A DNA stretch of 15,082 bases from an uncultured archaeon (GTDB lineage: Archaea > Halobacteriota > Methanosarcinia > Methanosarcinales > Methanoperedenaceae). Position 1 is the stretch's first letter, and each line of letters opens with the position of its first letter. Position numbers and translations under genes: made by a program. Location: contig CABMIA010000187.1 of the NCBI GenBank assembly GCA_902386085.1, positions 1 through 15,082 of the forward strand. The letters are read 5' to 3'. This document shows positions 13,803 through 15,082 of this stretch, piece after piece. The notes under the pieces are model-generated. The model had not been told where the DNA came from. It worked only from the letters and a program-made list of their open reading frames with translations, and made no database searches.

Positions 13803-14665
13803 CTGTCCCTGGCAACTAATGCTGCCCCGGATAATATAAGCGCACCGCCGATTATTATAAGGAGTGTCAGTTTTTCGTTCAGGATGAGAACTGATAAAAT
13901 AACCGCACTCACTGGCTCGATCAATCCGAGGATACTTGCGTTCGCAGCCCTGATTTTTGCAAGGCCGTTAAAATACAGCGACACGGCAAGTATGGTGGGG
14001 AATATCGCAAGGAGTATGAGATAAATAATATTTCCTGAAACCACACTCTCAGGAACAAGACCTGCAGGGAGAAGGATCAGGCTCGCTATCAGGAAACTCC
14101 AGAAAGCCTGGGTATAGCCCGGGTAGCTCTTGCTGATATATTTTGAGGTAATTATCTGGAATGCATACGCAATGCCTGAAAGGATGCCTGCAATTATCCC
14201 GGCCGACTGCAATGAAAAACCGATCTTTTCAGGATCGACTATGAACAGGATACCGGCTATCGATAAGACAAGAGCGATTATCCCTTTCTTCGTTGATCTC
14301 TCATTCAGGAGCAGGGGTGAAAGCACGGTCACATACACCGGAGCAGAATATAGCAGGAGAACCGCAACTGAGACCGATGCTTTTATGATGGTAATAAAAT
14401 ACGCCAGCATGGTTGCCAACTGCAGCATGCTGAATAATACCAGGTAGGCTTTTTTATCTTTAAGCCGTATTTTCTTGAGATTCCCCGTGATTGATAAAAA
14501 AATAAGAAGTATTATGAACGCGAATGTCACCCTGTAAAAGATAATGCTCTGCGCAGACATCCCGTGGATCATCTTTGCAAATATCCCGGCAAAGCCCCAC
14601 AGCACTCCTGCTGCGATTATTTCTCCCCGGCCTTCAAAGGCATCCCGGATACTGGTTGAGTTCAC
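13799..14665 (-). CDS. EamA/DMT-family membrane transporter
   Basis: The product has ten likely membrane helices arranged as two EamA repeats. The first begins EIIAAGVLWGFAGIFAKMIHG and the second SAGIIAGILSGIAYAFQIITS. Typical end-of-repeat motifs are SAPVYVTVLSPLLLNE and GLIEPVSAVILSVLILNEKL. Such proteins export or import small metabolites such as amino acids; the substrate cannot be read from sequence. Two GTG starts compete. The one at 14665 (288 residues) has AGGTGA exactly five bases upstream, the same arrangement as the surface protein gene at 1756. The other, at 14674, adds three residues. It lies between the iorA-like gene and map and overlaps map by four bases. A link with aromatic amino acid or indoleacetate metabolism through iorA is only speculation. 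Confidence 0.9.
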   Translation of the reverse strand: MNSTSIRDAFEGRGEIIAAGVLWGFAGIFAKMIHGMSAQSIIFYRVTFAFIILLIFLSITGNLKKIRLKDKKAYLVLFSMLQLATMLAYFITIIKASVSVAVLLLYSAPVYVTVLSPLLLNERSTKKGIIALVLSIAGILFIVDPEKIGFSLQSAGIIAGILSGIAYAFQIITSKYISKSYPGYTQAFWSFLIASLILLPAGLVPESVVSGNIIYLILLAIFPTILAVSLYFNGLAKIRAANASILGLIEPVSAVILSVLILNEKLTLLIIIGGALILSGAALVARDR

Positions 14666-14724
14666 CTGATTCACCTGCCTCTGGATATCTTATGAAGCAA
14701 AAAAACATTTGTTAAAAAACACCG

Positions 14725-15082
14725 TTAATATCTCGGACATCTCGCCCGGGCAAGGATCACCGAGATCCCCTCAGCATTGATTTTCCTTTCCAGCAGGTCT
14801 TTTATATCAATGTCAGCCTTCGGATCCATAATCCCGGTGTCCCGGACGCAGGCCCTGACAAGTTCTGTCAGGTCGGGAACATCCTGCCCTCCCGTCATTG
14901 CAGAGACCTCGTTCTGCAGCACTATAACAACAAGCTCATGCCTGTTGTGGACTGCATTGATCAATCCTGAAATCCCTGAATGCGCAAGGCCAAAGTCCCC
15001 CACGATGGCTATCCCCTTCCTGTTGAACCCGGATGCAGTACCTATCGAAGAGCCGAGAGAGAACGCTGCATCCAGAAGGCAA
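14725..15082 (-). CDS. iorA: Indolepyruvate:ferredoxin oxidoreductase alpha subunit-like, 3' part, no ferredoxin domain
   Basis: The frame is open to the right edge, so the 5' part is outside the window; 118 residues are visible. They form the end of a thiamine-diphosphate domain: DAAFSLGSSIGTASG, then IAIVGDFGLAHSGISGLINA (GDG-type motif, here GDF), then VVIVLQNEVSAMTGGQDVPD, the IorA signature resembling NxxTAMTGxQ. The end, RACVRDTGIMDP and AEGISVILARARCP, also matches IorA. IorA oxidatively decarboxylates aryl-pyruvates with ferredoxin as acceptor. Canonical IorA continues with a C-terminal two-cluster ferredoxin domain, but this protein stops right after RCPRY, and the 50 bases before the transporter encode no cysteine cluster motif. 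It is either a shortened variant or a paralogue. Confidence 0.82.
   Translation of the reverse strand, partial: CLLDAAFSLGSSIGTASGFNRKGIAIVGDFGLAHSGISGLINAVHNRHELVVIVLQNEVSAMTGGQDVPDLTELVRACVRDTGIMDPKADIDIKDLLERKINAEGISVILARARCPRY

Overview
The window reads as the genome of a methanogen-related archaeon, most likely a member of the Methanosarcinales such as a Methanoperedens-type (ANME-2d) lineage. This assignment is inferred from gene content. The supporting genes are an archaeal type II methionine aminopeptidase, an indolepyruvate:ferredoxin oxidoreductase-like gene, a TatD-linked type radical SAM protein, a DUF354 protein, a winged-helix regulator paired with a small membrane protein, TATA-like promoter boxes, and several GTG/TTG and possibly non-standard starts.

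Left part (1-9052): a cell-surface and exopolysaccharide region. A long secreted, sequon-rich protein runs off the left edge on the minus strand (1-1756). It faces a flippase (2020-3246, plus strand) that is preceded by the wreck of a UDP-GlcNAc 2-epimerase gene (1857-1990). From 9052 leftwards, five tightly packed minus-strand genes form an apparent operon: divergent polysaccharide deacetylase, FemAB/GNAT-like transferase, DUF354 GT-B-like protein, GT4 glycosyltransferase, and a polytopic GT-C-like membrane protein. Together with the flippase they look like a pathway for building, modifying and exporting a surface glycan. The deacetylase-FemAB pairing recalls bacterial exosortase (XrtA/PEP-CTERM) polysaccharide loci.

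Middle part (9053-11693): an unstable accessory stretch. It holds two diverged copies of a non-coding repeat with a conserved hairpin, a VapBC-like toxin-antitoxin pair, and a broken second copy of the deacetylase gene that is about 98% identical to the intact one over some 300 bases. Upstream of these lie a small membrane protein, apparently starting at ATT behind a perfect ribosome binding site, and a winged-helix regulator.

Right part (11694-15082): a radical SAM gene, then a complete single-gene IS200-type element with matching end hairpins, then a minus-strand group of methionine aminopeptidase, EamA-type transporter and the 3' end of an IorA-like gene. The transporter and aminopeptidase overlap by ATGA. 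The IorA-like gene lacks the usual C-terminal ferredoxin domain.
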